From positions 82,010,402 through 82,074,401 of the forward strand of contig CM044871.1 in NCBI GenBank assembly GCA_024500155.1: 64,000 nt of DNA, read 5' to 3'. The stretch is from Chenopodium formosanum. Its lineage: Eukaryota; Streptophyta; Magnoliopsida; Caryophyllales; Amaranthaceae. Positions 43,437 to 56,152 of this stretch are shown piece after piece; position 1 is the first letter of the stretch; each line of letters starts with the position of its first letter. A model generated the notes under the pieces. The model did no database searches. It was given only the letters and a program-made list of their open reading frames with translations, and had not been told where the DNA came from. Both the position numbers and the translations under genes were made by a program.

Positions 43437-43904
43437 GACTCTACGCTCATAATCAAAAGAATTGAAATGGTCATTTATAGAGCCTTGAACCAATAGGGTG
43501 ACTTTTAGATTCCTTTATTTTCTCTACTTCTAATTTTCTTTTCGAAAATAATTGGGTGAGTCGGAATCACAGTGACTCCAATCTGTCAGATATTAGATTT
43601 CTCATGTAAGATATTAGATTACTAATGTCATATATTAGATTACTCATGTTAGATATTAGATTATTAATGTCAGATATTATATTATTAACATCATATATAT
43701 ATATATATATATATATATTCACAATAAGTTTGGTTTCACGCAAAACGGTCTCTATTCTTTTTGTTGTTTTGTGAGTTTGTCTCATATTTCCTTCTAGTAA
43801 ATTTCTTTTTCATAATCTTAAAAAAAAAAAGTGAATTATGAAAAGATGATGAAGATAAGGACTTTTGACGTTCCCTTTTAATTATTTTTTTAAAAAATTA
43901 AAAA

Positions 43905-43946
<42 letters not shown>

Positions 43947-44812
43947 CATTTTAATGTTTTTCACAAGCATTTAGCTTTAAATACAATTTAAAATTTAAAT
44001 TTATTATCTTTCTTCATATATCTTACACATTAAAAAGCTTGATTTTTTCGGTTACACACAAAATAAAAAAATTCACAAAATTCCATATAAAAATAATGTA
44101 CGACGGCGTTGTATAAAATAACATAATAGAGTGTAGTGTAATATCTTATTAACAAATTGTATTTATCACGTATAGTATAGTTTTCACATATTCTTTTGTA
44201 CAATCATAGAGTAGAAAAATAGGGATCACATATTTTTAGATTATGAAAATGATGAAATTATTAGAATCACATCAAAAAAAAAAGAGGGAATCTATAAGAA
44301 TTGGTATAACAGTAAATAGTCAAATTGGAGCTTTTGGACGGACTCGTGGCAAGTTTTGGACCAATCAAACAACGTTTTTATGACCAATTTGGCTCAATCC
44401 ATTTGTTCTATATGAAGTTGGAATTATGGACTGTCGGCCAGCCCAATAGGCCCACTTTCCTGGCCCAGTACTGCAGTAAATAGGAATATCACTGTCAGAA
44501 TGATTGAAGCCAAATGCATACTATGAGCAACGGATTTTAAAGGGAGGAACGAAAAAATGTATAATAAGGAGTATTTATGTAAATACTCATATGTATAAAT
44601 GAATGCATATTCTGGTATCATTCGATTATATTCTAGTATATAATATTATTGAACATACGATAATACTATATGTGCATATTAAGTTGTACTAAGTTTATGC
44701 ATAAATAATACCACTGAAAATTCAATGTTACTATATAAGCTTTCAAATCAGCATGTGGTCCCCCATCCATCACGTGAGACAATCTGACCAAAGAATAGGT
44801 GAGTTTCTATTG
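43437..44812. other. AT-rich sequence with a 21 bp tandem repeat
   Basis: At 43580-43690 a unit like ATATTAGATTACTAATGTCAG recurs about five times and runs into (TA)n. A long A-run is at 43903-43943. No gene. Confidence 0.6.
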
Positions 44813-45059
44813 GGATATTATATAGTTTGATAGGATAGAATATTAGCATATATTATCTTGTGTAATTTAGTTAATTTCCTAAGATCCTAAGATATTCTTT
44901 GATACTAGGACTAGGATTTGTAACTTCTATATATTCCTGATTGTGGTTCTAATCCTTTAGTTCCACCTACTCTCTTCCTATCCTCTCCTCTTTTCTCTCT
45001 CTAGTCTCTACCACGTATTTTAAACTATTTTAATTATTGTTGTGTATTTACACATAACA
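44813..45059. mobile_element. Possible copia-type solo LTR
   Basis: Starts TATTGGGATATTATATAGTT and ends TATTTACACATAACA. The CT-rich CTCTCTTCCTATCCTCTCC tract and TGTAACTTCTATATATTC phrase are like a plant copia LTR promoter and leader. No clear duplication; recognition by style only. Confidence 0.35.
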
Positions 45060-46232
45060 TTCATGCATTACTACTTTTCCGAATAAGTATATTTGGAGGG
45101 GTGTAAGACAAGATAAAATATCACACAATATAAAATAATATAACAAAATGTACTAGGAAGAAGGAGAAAGGAAGAGAGAGTGAAAAAATGGTGGGGTGTG
45201 TCCACCTTTTCTTCATAAATGGTTTTTCACATGCAAAAAAGACAAAAAAAATTGGAACCATAACTACTGAGAGTATATTTTATAGAACTGAGAATTTTTG
45301 TAAGTACCACTACAACTGTATTGTGTACCAGGGAAAGTGTATTTTATACCAGTAAAGCTCCAATGGTATTAATTGACAACCTAATGAGACATTTGAATAT
45401 TTTTGAAATACCACTGAAATTATATATTATACCGCTGAAAGTATATTTTATACCACTGAATCTACAAATAACAAAATCTAAATCCCATATAAAATGACCA
45501 ATCTGTTCTTGCGAAATACTTCTAAACATCTCTCAACCCTCTGATTCTCTGTTTAGAACACCTCCTACTTTTCCAACTATGGGCCGGGCTTTGAGCCTTT
45601 TATCCAATAAATACATGCCATGTGTCAAATTATGTTTGTTGGCCCATTACCACGTGTTTAATGCTATGTGTCTGCCACGTGTTTGTGTTAAAATGGTAAT
45701 TTCACTCAAAAAGTAGCGGTTCATCAATCTTATTCACAAATAAGAACAAGTCCTTGAGATGAAGTTTATTTGATTTTTAAAGTATTGATTGATGATTTTG
45801 TTGACGTTTAAAAATCAGAATTGTCCGGTTTTTGTCCTCGACATTTAACAAAAATGAATATGAACTTTTTCTATTTTTTCAATAACATTTTTAGTGGATG
45901 TTAGGTTGGTGCGTTTTTATTAGTAAATGTACATGTACTATGCTTTAATTTTTCAATACTTGAGTAATTGAGTTTAAATTCAACTTGACGTTCTCATAAA
46001 ATATTTATTGCTTATAGCAATCATTATATTTTACTTTTTCATGTAGAAATCAAATTTCTCTTTCAATTGTAATATTATTTATTTACTTATTTTAAAATAC
46101 ATGAAGAAATTTGATTGGACATTATTTTTATGTATCATGAGATTAGTATTCATATAACGTATCAGAACCAAATAAGTTTACACCAAGTTAATTCATGTCG
46201 ATCATACTGAAACAATCAAATTTAAAATGAAC
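45060..46232. other. AT-rich intergenic sequence
   Basis: Contains a loose repeat of TATACCACTGAAAGTATATT near 45340-45465 and two CACGTGTTT phrases near 45650-45685. No gene. Confidence 0.4.
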
Positions 46233-46235
46233 TAA

Positions 46236-46353
46236 GGGTTTGTTCTCATACCTTTATTTTCAGTTCAGTTCAGTTCATTTTAACTCTTAATTTCTCTTAT
46301 AAAATAAGCATTTCAGTTCAGTTCAGCTGAGTTCAGTCTATGAGAACAGACCC
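46236..46353. mobile_element. Tourist-like MITE, GTTCA/CTGAA family
   Basis: The ends GGGTTTGTTCTC and GAGAACAGACCC are flanked by TAA (46233-46235, 46354-46356). Confidence 0.85.
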
Positions 46354-46356
46354 TAA

Positions 46357-47240
46357 ATGACCCCAAATTATTAGGGTCCTTCTCTCAAAAGCTAGGATGA
46401 TAAATATCAATTCACTTGAATAATATACTCCTTCCATTACCTTTTTTTTTAAAAAAAAAAAAGAAAAATAATAATAATAGTTTATTCGTTTTTGTTTTTT
46501 CTAAAGATTATAGAAAAAACAAAAATGAATAAACTATAAAGTATCAATGAATAAGGCCTTGCGGTCCATGTGAATATGTGACGAACCGAACAATCTGCGC
46601 TTGTGGCCTGTGTCAAGATGATGCTGAATGATCCAGTTTGGAAATGACATGAACTTTGCTTGTTTACAATGATGAAAAATTTGAAGGCCCAGATAATTAG
46701 GCCTGCTGTTTAGGGTGTATCATGAGCCCACGATAGTACCGAGGCAACAGATTTTAGAGGCCCAGATAATTAGGTCTGCTTTTTTCACACTCAACTACAT
46801 AAAACTACCTTGTCTACCTATACTTCAGTACACTACGGTGTAGTCCGTAACGTAGACATGTACTACAATAAAAACACATTCGTAATCGGTCGTTCTTTAT
46901 TTACTAGTTGACACGTTTTCACTTTGTCATTATCCATATAATATTATATTCTTTTATTTGATATACTACTGTAATTTATATATGTATGGAAAATTATACT
47001 TTTGTGTGATGTAAATAGATTTGTCCCGATTAATAACTTCATAACATTAGGTTTTGGATTTGCATGAAAATGAGGTATTTGATCGTAAGGAGTGGAGAAG
47101 GAAAAAAATTTGTGGATAACTATACGAAATAATCTCTTTTGGTTCACGCAGTTAACCCCACTTATGGGATTAACACTTTGATTGATTGATTGATAACATC
47201 TAGTTTTATGATTTACACTTTTACATACTTTAAGATAATA
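46357..47240. other. AT-rich intergenic sequence
   Basis: A 17 bp direct repeat AGGCCCAGATAATTAGG is at about 46685 and 46758. No gene. Confidence 0.4.
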
Positions 47241-47474
47241 TTTCCTCCGTTTTTTTAATACTTGCAACACACACTTTTTCACGGTATATAAGAAAAAAAA
47301 GTGGGGTTTACATGAATTAGTAAACTTTAAAATGGGGTGAGATGTTGTTAAAAGTATAATTAAGTTTAATAAGGGAAAAAAGTACAAATTTTCTTGAACA
47401 TAACTTTCTAATTATAGTGTATTGCAAGTATTGTGACATTTTTATTTTAAGGAAGTGTTACAACGGAAGAAGTA
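47241..47474. mobile_element. Stowaway-like MITE
   Basis: Arms TTTCCTCCGTTTTTTTAATA and CTTGCAACAC are mirrored by TTGCAAGTATTGTGAC and AACGGAAGAAGTAG, with TA flanks. Confidence 0.65.
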
Positions 47475-47719
47475 GTAATTAAAAATTGCATTGACAAAGG
47501 ATCTAAAAAATTGATAAATTACAAAGTATTTAATACAATCAATATAATATAATTATCTTCTTACAGAAGTATACAAACTTGTTTACCACGTACACGAAAT
47601 CGGTCATTGTTTTAGGATGTGATTGATGAAGATTTAAGTGGAAATGTCACACCATAATCATATTGTATTCCAAAGATAAGAGCTCATAATGATAGCTTAA
47701 CTTACCCTTTTGAATTAGC

Positions 47720-49606
47720 CACTACTACAAAAATGGGCAAAGTGACCTATAATAAGAGACCTGTTGGTTAATACAATAGGTCTCTTTGGTATAAGAGACT
47801 TAATATTAGTGATAACAGGTCTCTTAAATCTCAAAGGGCCCACTACTTCTAATATGGGATATAGAGGGAGGGAATTAAGAGACCTGTTGTTTACTTTAAC
47901 AGGTCTCTTATGTGTGTAAGGGCCCACCATGACCCTCACCCTTTCGTTTTCGTGTTTTTTGTTATTTAATTTTTTATTTAAATACATATAGAGGAGAGTA
48001 TTAAGAGACCTGTACAACATTAATCTTTCTTCTTTCACCCATATCAGTTTAGCCGCCGCTAACTCCTCCTTCATTAATGGCGCTGCTGCATCCTCCTCCT
48101 ACGCCGCCGTAGCCTCATCCTCTTAACTCAAGTTTGAGGCATTAAATGTCAATTTTGACCATAAAAACTCGATCTAGAGTTTTATGGTCAAATTTGCCCA
48201 AAGAGTTCAACAATTGAATTAGTCTTAAAAATGTATGTTTCCATATCACTGATTTTGAAAAGTTTTTGGGTTAGTGAAAAGGTGTTTTAATGGAGGTGGT
48301 TACTATTATAGGTTTGGTTTTTTCGAGTGTTGCTAGGGTTTTATCGGGGATGGGGTAGTCTTACCGCGGGTAGTTGAGGTTGTTTTTCACCGTGGTCGAT
48401 GATTCACTTTGCAATTCTGTGTTGTTGTTGTTCATATCCCAGATTGATTGTGTTTAGATCTGTTTTGGTGGGTGTTTCAATGGAGTCGGAGAAGAAAGGG
48501 ATGGGTGTTTCAGATGTGGGCGCTTGGGCTATGAACATCGTTAGCTCCGTCGGTCTTATTATGGCCAAAAAATAACTAGCTCATGTCGATTTTCTTCTGG
48601 CTATGCCTTCAGCTTCAATTTTTCTTCTTCCATCTCTCTGTTCTTGCTTTAGATCTGTTTTTTTTTATATATATTTATTATAATGTTTTAGATCTTTTTT
48701 TTTTTTTAATTAATGTTTTAGATCTGTTTTTTTTATTAATGTTTTAGATCTGCTTTATCTGACTTGAATTTTTTTATTGAACCCATCAAATTTTTGTGTA
48801 TCAAAATGCTTTATGAAGGATTTTGAAATCAAGTTGTTACATAATGTTTATGTTGTTGCTATCTAGTTTTTAACCTGAATTAAAGCCTTGGAGTTTTTAT
48901 TTTTATTTTTAAAAATGATTCTCTTAATGTTGTGCAGGATGATGAGCACGCAATTCATCAAGAAACTCGCTAAGCTGTTGAATGGAGGGCTAAAGAATTA
49001 CCGATGATGTGTTGCATTCACTTACCGTATAAAATGATGGGATTGTTGTTGGTTTTGTAACTTGTAAATTGTTTCCCAAGTTCTTATATTCTTGTAACTT
49101 ATTTCTATAAGTTCTTGTATACTAGTAAATTACTTATTTTCCTTCTTATTTGCTTGTAAATGTTACTCTCTATTCAGTTACTACTAGTGATTCAATAATA
49201 ATACTCATATTAGTTTATTTAAATTTATTTTATCATTTCATTTGTAATATACAATTTCTTTCCAGTTTTAGTAGAATAATTACAAAATAATAAATATATA
49301 TCATCAAATTTTTATTTTTAACCAAATAGAATAAAGAGACCTGTTATCTAACGTAACAGGTCTCTTAATGGATGTCAAAGAGACCCGTTGCGTTAAATAA
49401 CAGGTATGTTCCCCTTCTTAAATATGTGATGTAATTACATGCAAAGAGACATGTTACCTTCTTAAACAGGTCTCTTATTTATTGCAAAGAAACCTATTCT
49501 ATTGAACATGTCTCTTTGATAAAGAGACTTGTGAGCTAGAGACCTCCTCTAAACAGGTCTCTTATGCCATTTATGACGGGTCTCTTTGACCTTTATTGTA
49601 GTACTG
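47720..49606. mobile_element. Non-autonomous CACTA element carrying a captured transporter exon
   Basis: It starts CACTACTACAAAAATGGGCA and ends TTATTGTAGTACTG (one base off CACTA on the other strand), flanked by the 3 bp duplication AGC (47717-47719, 47607+2000 i.e. 49607-49609). Many subterminal copies of AAGAGACCTGTT and AACAGGTCTCTTA in both orientations mark transposase-binding arrays. The interior contains a gene fragment (see 48480) and intron-like T-rich DNA, but no transposase. Confidence 0.88.
48480..48575 (+). pseudogene. Captured first exon of a nucleotide-sugar (URGT-type) transporter gene
   Basis: An ATG after a leader-like stretch opens MESEKKG, then GVSDVGAWAMNIVSSVGLIM. That closely resembles the N-terminus and first membrane helix of plant UDP-rhamnose/UDP-galactose Golgi transporters (recognition from memory). 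Where the family has AN-KQLMS the frame reads AKK and stops (TAA at 48573-48575), so it is degenerate. T-rich DNA follows, and an acceptor-like TTGTGCAG is near 48938 before another open piece (DDEHAIHQETR, then stop) of unknown origin. Only this exon is recognisable. Confidence 0.65.
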
Positions 49607-49609
49607 AGC

Positions 49610-50297
49610 AGCCATTTGTATATGTTATATGGCTCTTCTTTATAGCTTTTACTCAACTACCAATAACGTCCAAAACAGAAAAAGATTGAAGACTCTCTTG
49701 GGTCAATTAATGAATAATGATAATGATAAATCATAATTAGAATGCCATATATTATTAACAAATTAACCACTAACCAGCTCTCCAAATGGTCCCATGGTTT
49801 GCTTTACATGTAGCATTTCCTCATAATAACACAAAAAAAACATATGTCCTCATTAAATCTGTTTCTAAAAGTTCTTACTCTAATGCTTTATCATTTAATA
49901 CTGATATTCCGAATATATATAATAAGACGAAATAAAAAATATTCTATGAAAAAACTTAAATATAACATAAAACGACGATCAAAATAAAGTGTAAGTTGTG
50001 TCAAAAGTCAAAGTGTGTAACAATTTTCAGGGAATAATATATATTTCTTTTTTATTTTAAAATAAAGTGTGATATAAATTATTCTTGAGTTTGCTTTATA
50101 CATATATGCATGTTGCTATCAATCTTTAATGATTGATGGAAGAATATTACTAATTTAGTAGTAGTACTATAGTCCATTTACTAGCATCTCCACCAATGAA
50201 ATAATGCTGGTTGTCTGCCTCTCTCTAACTCAGTAAACGTTTCACCTTCAACCATATGGTGATCAAATAATTTGCATAATAAAAAGAATGGTGATCA

Positions 50298-50328
<31 letters not shown>

Positions 50329-50591
50329 TGGTCTTTACTCTCTAATACTGTATTTCGTATGAATTATCATTATCATATTCAGTACTATTATGGGTCCAAG
50401 CAATTAATTATGGGCCTTTGGCGTAACATTTGAGTAGGCTCGAGAGCTAAAGACCAAAATTTCTGTATTCGTTCTCGACGTGTGTCCAAACAATACTCTC
50501 AAGACTCAAGTCTCAACAATCTAAAGTAGCATTTCACAAATCAATTACCATGGGAAATGACATTTGACAAAGACAATTTCATTTTTATTAT
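49610..50591. other. AT-rich intergenic sequence
   Basis: An (AAT)n run is at 50298-50328. No gene. Confidence 0.45.
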
Positions 50592-50812
50592 TTTCTCCGT
50601 TTTTTAATATTACACCACTTATCTTATAAGGAAATATCATAAATATTGCACTATTACTATTTCTATTTTAGGAAAAAAAATATTTTTGTTCACATTATAA
50701 ATACCAAAAATACTCTTGTATGTTTTACATTTCTCTTTCATCCTTTTTCCACTACCAAAAATGTTATGCCCAACCCCAACTCCTATAGTGCAATAAAAAA
50801 AACGGAGGAAAT
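50592..50812. mobile_element. Stowaway-like MITE
   Basis: The ends TTTCTCCGTTTTTTAATATT and AAAAAAAACGGAGGAAAT are inverted repeats. Confidence 0.65.
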
Positions 50813-52200
50813 ATAACAGATATAAGAAAGAGTAAATGAATTAAACATGCAACAACACGTCAACACATATAGATTTACTATTTAACATATTTCATCTATG
50901 ATGCCTTGGTTATGTCGTGCACCATGTAGAGGAGAAGTGTTTACTAGTCGAGAGGAAAACCAGTCTCATTTAATAGGCTAGCTAGCTAGGGTGATAGCGA
51001 ATATAGAGTTTGTAGAGTATGGCCCTATTCTTTAGAGCTTTCTACTTCGCAAAACTCTGTTCTGCTCTGCTGTGAGAAAAATATGCTTGATTTGTTGAAA
51101 TCTTTAAAAATAAATTTTAAAAATAAAAAATATTTAAAATTAATTTTAACATATAAATAAATAAATAAATCAGCTAATAAATAGTTACGATAATAATTGT
51201 CATATTAAAGCTGACTACCATTGAAATTTTACGCTATATAATGTGATATGCAAGTTCACATTAGATCACTCAAAGATCATATGAAGCCTAATCAAGATAA
51301 AATATTTAATAAATATGTTCTTGTTTTTGTAGTGAACTTGGGTTATTCATAAAAAATTGCATTGAAAGATGAATTAGGAAATATCAATAAGTCATTATGG
51401 TTATAATGTGTGATCAAAAATATAATTAAGAAATTTAATTTTTGGAATTGGAATTGTAATTGAAAATGGGGATTAAATAAAGGTGGAGATGTTAAAATTA
51501 AAGAGAGAAAAGCAAAAGGTTGAATTGAAGAGGGGAGATGAAGATGAAGTGTATATAGAAGATGAAGCATATAATTTTAATGAAAGAATTAAAGAAATAT
51601 AGTGTAATAAAAAATTAATTAATAGTGTAAGAGGACATGTGGCATTTAGGTTAGAGAAAAAGATTTTGAAGTGTAATAGGATAGAGACATGTGTTTCCCT
51701 TGGTTATAGTTTTTAAATACTAAGTATAGTTTCCACGATGAATCGGCAAGGGACTTGAAAGAAAATTTCCCAAACTTTGAGTTCACACTTCTTTTTCAAA
51801 TTTATATAATGACAATCAAACAAGGGTTATTGTAAGGCTGGAAAATTCTATCAAAGTATAATCGGATACTACCCATAAAATCATGTTAGGTTTTCTAAAG
51901 AGTAAAGATTATTGTCAAATTATAGTTAGGAAACTATCAATCTTAAATGAAGTCACAACTCGCAAATTAAAGTAACAATAATGAAATTTCAAGTATTAAA
52001 CAGTCATGCATGTTTCATAGTTGGGCTGCCAAACTATAAGCAGTTTCTTCGAACTTGTAAAGAGTAAACAAAGCTTTGCAAGTTTGTCAATAAAGATGCA
52101 ATATTGCAAATTGCAATGTATATGTCATGTTATGCTCATTCTCTTTTCATATCTTCTACTTATATTTTAAAGTTTATTTATATATACGGTTTGAAATAAA
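50813..52200. other. AT-rich intergenic sequence
   Basis: No gene or defined repeat could be supported. Confidence 0.4.
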
Positions 52201-54095
52201 TGATAGACTATAAAACGTATTCCTAGACATCAACCATCATCTTAAGTTTTTGGTTGAGATGGTTCACTAACATGGTATCAGAGATAGCGTGACACAATGG
52301 TCATGTCACTACTTGAAAATATGAAATTGGCACCGGTTCAAACCCGGCCTAAGACACCAGTTTGAACCGGTGCCAATGTGGGGGGTGCCAAAAGTGGTTT
52401 AATAAGGCACCGGTTCAAACCGGTGCCAAAACTTGGAAATGGCACCGGTTAAAAATATTTTTTTTGTTTTGTTTTGTTTTTTCCAGCATATCAACAAGAA
52501 TCGAAAATTTGCAATATATCAATAAGAATCGAAAATTTGCAACATATCAACAAGAATCGAAAATTTGCAATATATGATAAAAAAAAATTACAACATATAA
52601 AAACTTTGATTACAGCATATATAAAAAAAAATTACAATATAAATTTTTTAAAAAAATTACAATATAAAAAAATAAAAAAAAAACTCATTCATTCGTGCTT
52701 GTATCTTGCTTCTTTGATTTCAGATCTAAATAACATACCTGCACCAATTAAAACAAAAAAAAAATCGATTAATATAATTAAAGTTCGAAAGAAAAAGCCT
52801 AGAAATTTAATCCCAAAAATTGAAAAAAATTCAAAACCCAGAAAAAATTGAAATCGAAAAAACCCAGAAAAAAAAAAAAAAACTTGAAATCGAAAAAAAA
52901 CCAATTTCGAATAAACCTAGAAAAGAAAAAAAAATTTGAAATCGAAAAAATCCAGAAAAAAAAAAATTTGAAATCCATTTAAATCTAGTATTCGAATAAA
53001 CCTAGAAATTGAAAAAAAAATTAAAATAAAAAAACCAATGCAAAAAAATTAGAAATCGAAAAAAAAAATAAAATCAGTGTTTGAAAAACCCAGAAAACAA
53101 AAAAAAATTGAAATCGAAAAAAAATCCGATTAAAATCTGAAAAAAAAAAATCAAAATCGAAATGATTAAAAATTTGATTAAAAAAAATAGATTAAAAATT
53201 CGATTCAAATTAAAATCAATTAAAATTTAAAAAAAAAACCCAAAAATTCGATTGAAATCAAAACAATAACCCAGAAATTTGATTGAAATCGATCTAACCA
53301 ATTAATAACCCAGAAAAAAAAAAAGAATTTAAATCGATTTAAAAATAAATTAAAATAAAAACCCAGAAAATTAAAACAAAACCCATAAATTCGATTGAAA
53401 TCGGTGTTGCATGTGGTCTTCAAAAACCCAGAAAATCGAGAGAAGTGGTGTTGCATGTGGTCTTCAAAAACCCAGAAAATCGAGATGTTGCATGTGTTCT
53501 TCGTGATTGTGAGGGAGAAGGAGATCGAAAAATTAAAGAGAATTAGAAGGAGAAGAAGGAGATCGAGAAAGATGAATAGAAATAGAACTATTTAAGGAGG
53601 AGAAGGAGATCGAGAATGGAGAAAGAGGAGGAGATGAGAGGAGAGAGAAAGAGGATGAGAGGAGTAGTTTTAGGGTTGGGGTGGATCCGTGGGTTTAAAA
53701 GGACCGTGTTTTTTTTTTTTTTTTTTTTTATGGCTCTGGTTCAAAAAGGCACCGGTTCAAACCGGTGGCCTATATGTTTTTGGCACCGGTTTGAAGTGAA
53801 CCGGTGCCTTTTACTCTGGTTCAGTTTCCCACCAATTTTGTAGGCCATTTTAGGCACCGGTTTGGACTGAACTGGTGCCAATTAGGGGGTGCCTTTATAT
53901 TTTCTACTAGTGTGTATTCGAATCTCATCCACCCCTTTCAAAATGGAATATTAAACGATGGGTATGGTGGAGACCATGTTACATCCACACTTCAAGGCCA
54001 ACGAGCTCTCATGTGAGGGGGAGTGATAGAGTATAAAACATATTCTTGAGCTTCAACCCTCATCTTAAGCTTTTGTTTGAGATGATCCATCCACA
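52201..54095 (+). mobile_element. TRIM retrotransposon split by a CACTA element
   Basis: The 5' LTR 52201-52272 (TGATAGACTATAAAACG ... CTAACA, 72 bp) is followed at once by the PBS TGGTATCAGAG for initiator tRNA-Met. The 3' LTR 54024-54095 (TGATAGAGTATAAAACA) is preceded by a purine tract GTGAGGGGGAG. The interior without the insertion is about 145 bp and non-coding. The LTRs have diverged, and the flanks (ATAAA, ATATA) match only imperfectly as a duplication. Confidence 0.8.
52307..53912. mobile_element. Non-autonomous CACTA element inside the TRIM
   Basis: It begins CACTACTTGAAAATATGAAA and ends TATATTTTCTACTAGTG, with the 3 bp duplication TGT (52304-52306, 53913-53915). Subterminal GGCACCGGTTCAAACCGGTG palindromes recur at both ends. 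The interior is an A-rich degenerate repeat of GAAATCGAAAAAACCCAGAA with no transposase. A 29 bp repeat (AAGAATCGAAAATTTGCAA) occurs three times at about 52495-52572. Confidence 0.9.
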
Positions 54096-54332
54096 ATATA
54101 AACTACTTGAATTCATAACCTCATATTTCAATGCTTCGAACCTATCCAACAAGTTTATGTCATACTACATTACATTTTACTAGATCGATTATTGTTAATA
54201 TAGTAACGAAAAATATGTTTTGTGAAAAGGAATCCATCATAATTTCACAGATAAAAAAATACTCTAAAGAAAGCATTATTATTCATGTTAAATGTATAGG
54301 GGCATTGTTTGGACTCAAAAACTAGTTCTAAT

Positions 54333-54998
54333 TAGGGTTGTACACAGTTTGGTCTGGATTATAACGAAATCAAACCAAACCGTATTTTAGCGGTTTGGTT
54401 TGGTTTACGGTTTATAAAATTACGGTTTGGTCTCGATTTTTTTGTAAATATGGTTTATGGTTTGGTTTGGTTTTGCAAAAATTATAAATCAAACCAAACT
54501 GTAAACCAATAAACCGTATTTTAATATTTATATAATTTTTCAATAATTTTTTTTTTATATAATATAAAAAAAATTAAAGAATAAATAAAAAAAACCATGA
54601 AAAATAGATAAAAACTATACTGTCAATACTCTATAATTAATGACTATAATGTAGTACTCATATGAATATCTTTTATTGTTATGTATTATTTTTATTATGT
54701 GTTAGCACTTGATATTTTTATTGTAACTTTGTAGTACAATTTAATCCGTTTGGGCTACTTATTTAAACATTATTATAAATTAGTGAAGTATTATTTGACA
54801 ATTTTTGGAAAAAAAAAATATTATCTCATCATAAACCGCAAACCAAACCGCACCAAACCGTATTATTACGGTTTGGTTTGGTTTGGTTTCAGTACTAATA
54901 TCTAATATGGTTTGGTTTGGTTTGAAAAATTTACCAAACCGTATTTTGCGGTTTGGTTTGGACTCAAACCGCACCAAACCAAACCATGTTCACCCCTA
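54333..54998. mobile_element. Non-autonomous hAT element with GGTTTGG repeats
   Basis: The left end TAGGGTTGTACAC and right end GTTCACCCCTA are inverted repeats, flanked by the perfect 8 bp duplication GTTCTAAT (54325-54332, 54999-55006). Both sides are filled with GGTTTGGTTTGG / AACCAAACCGTA repeats; the middle is AT-rich. No transposase. Confidence 0.9.
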
Positions 54999-55006
54999 GT
55001 TCTAAT

Positions 55007-55316
55007 AACCAATCTTATTGTTTCGTGTTTTTGAACAAAGAATAACCTTTCCAAATTTAAATCCAGATGACAATTTCCTGTTCTTTAGAATATGTAATTG
55101 CTAATTCTGGAAAAAATAATGAATACGAATTGGTACTGCATCTATAAGTAGCTAAATATGTATATATTAAGTCAATCAAAACATGTATAACTAGACTTTA
55201 CACCGTTCAACATATGCTTGCTTTTGTCATGCATTCTCAAATTAATACAAAGTAACAATTCAAGAAATGTCTAACCTATTTAATTTTTATTCAATCCTAA
55301 GACTACATCCGTCAGT

Positions 55317-55347
<31 letters not shown>

Positions 55348-55815
55348 GGTATGAAATAAACTTACATACAATCTTTCATACTCATGTACTAAATCTTAGT
55401 AACATGCCAATTGTTTTTCTAGCTACAAAATCGGGAGTATATGAGAATTTTAATTTGAAGGTAGTGATGAGAATTTGAATCTAAAATCCTTCAAGTCTTA
55501 AGTTTATCAAAGAAATGAGAATTTTTATAGATGGAGATTTTTAGAATATTAGAGCTACTTCATATCTCAATGGATCATATCTCACATTCTAATCATCAAA
55601 CTCTCATTTAACTTCCACGTATAAAAAGCTCGTAAGATTACTTGGACAATTAAGAAGAAGTAGACTTCGATATTTGCACGATTGCACCTAAATATTGTAG
55701 CATAATATGTCGTTATTGGTATAAAATTATTAATGGAGACTATTGTTGCGGAGTGTGAGACACCTCCTGCAAAACATTTTAATTCTCGGCTTAGATTATT
55801 GTACTTTTTTTATTA
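55007..55815. other. AT-rich intergenic sequence
   Basis: A ~28 bp T-run is at 55321-55347. No gene. Confidence 0.45.
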
Positions 55816-56099
55816 CTCCCTCCGTCCTAAAAAGAATGACCCATTTGGCCAAAATTTTATCCCAAAAAGAATGACCCATTTGCATTAAAACACCACCAAT
55901 TTACAACAATATTTGTGCAAAATTAGCTTCCCCTTATAAAAATTTGATTTTTCATGTTATTTTATTACTTTCTCTCTCTATTTTTTTACAAACCCCATAT
56001 AAATTTATATTTCCAATATACTTTTACTTCTTTTTACTTAACTTCCTTAATATCCGCGTAATCAACCTAAATGGGTCGTTCTTTTTGGGACGGAGGGAT
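55816..56099. mobile_element. Complete Stowaway MITE (284 bp)
   Basis: CTCCCTCCGTCCTAAAAAGA at the left and TCTTTTTGGGACGGAGGGAT at the right are inverted repeats, flanked by TA. A second internal copy of AAAAAGAATGACCCATTTG is present near 55863. Confidence 0.88.
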
Positions 56100-56100
56100 T

Positions 56101-56108
56101 ATTATTAA

Positions 56109-56151
<43 letters not shown>

Positions 56152-56152
56152 T
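56101..56152. repeat. (TTA)n microsatellite
   Basis: TTA triplets directly after the Stowaway element. Confidence 0.9.

Noticed and set aside
44424..44621. 65-codon minus-strand frame with a hydrophobic start
   Set aside because: Resembles a small secreted peptide, but there is no leader, TATA or homologue I can name.
47715..48074. 119-codon minus-strand frame
   Set aside because: It runs through the CACTA terminus and subterminal repeats; the repeated RSL/KRP phrases are from those repeats.
52474..52851. 125-codon Lys/Asn-rich frame
   Set aside because: Translation of A-rich degenerate repeats inside the CACTA element.
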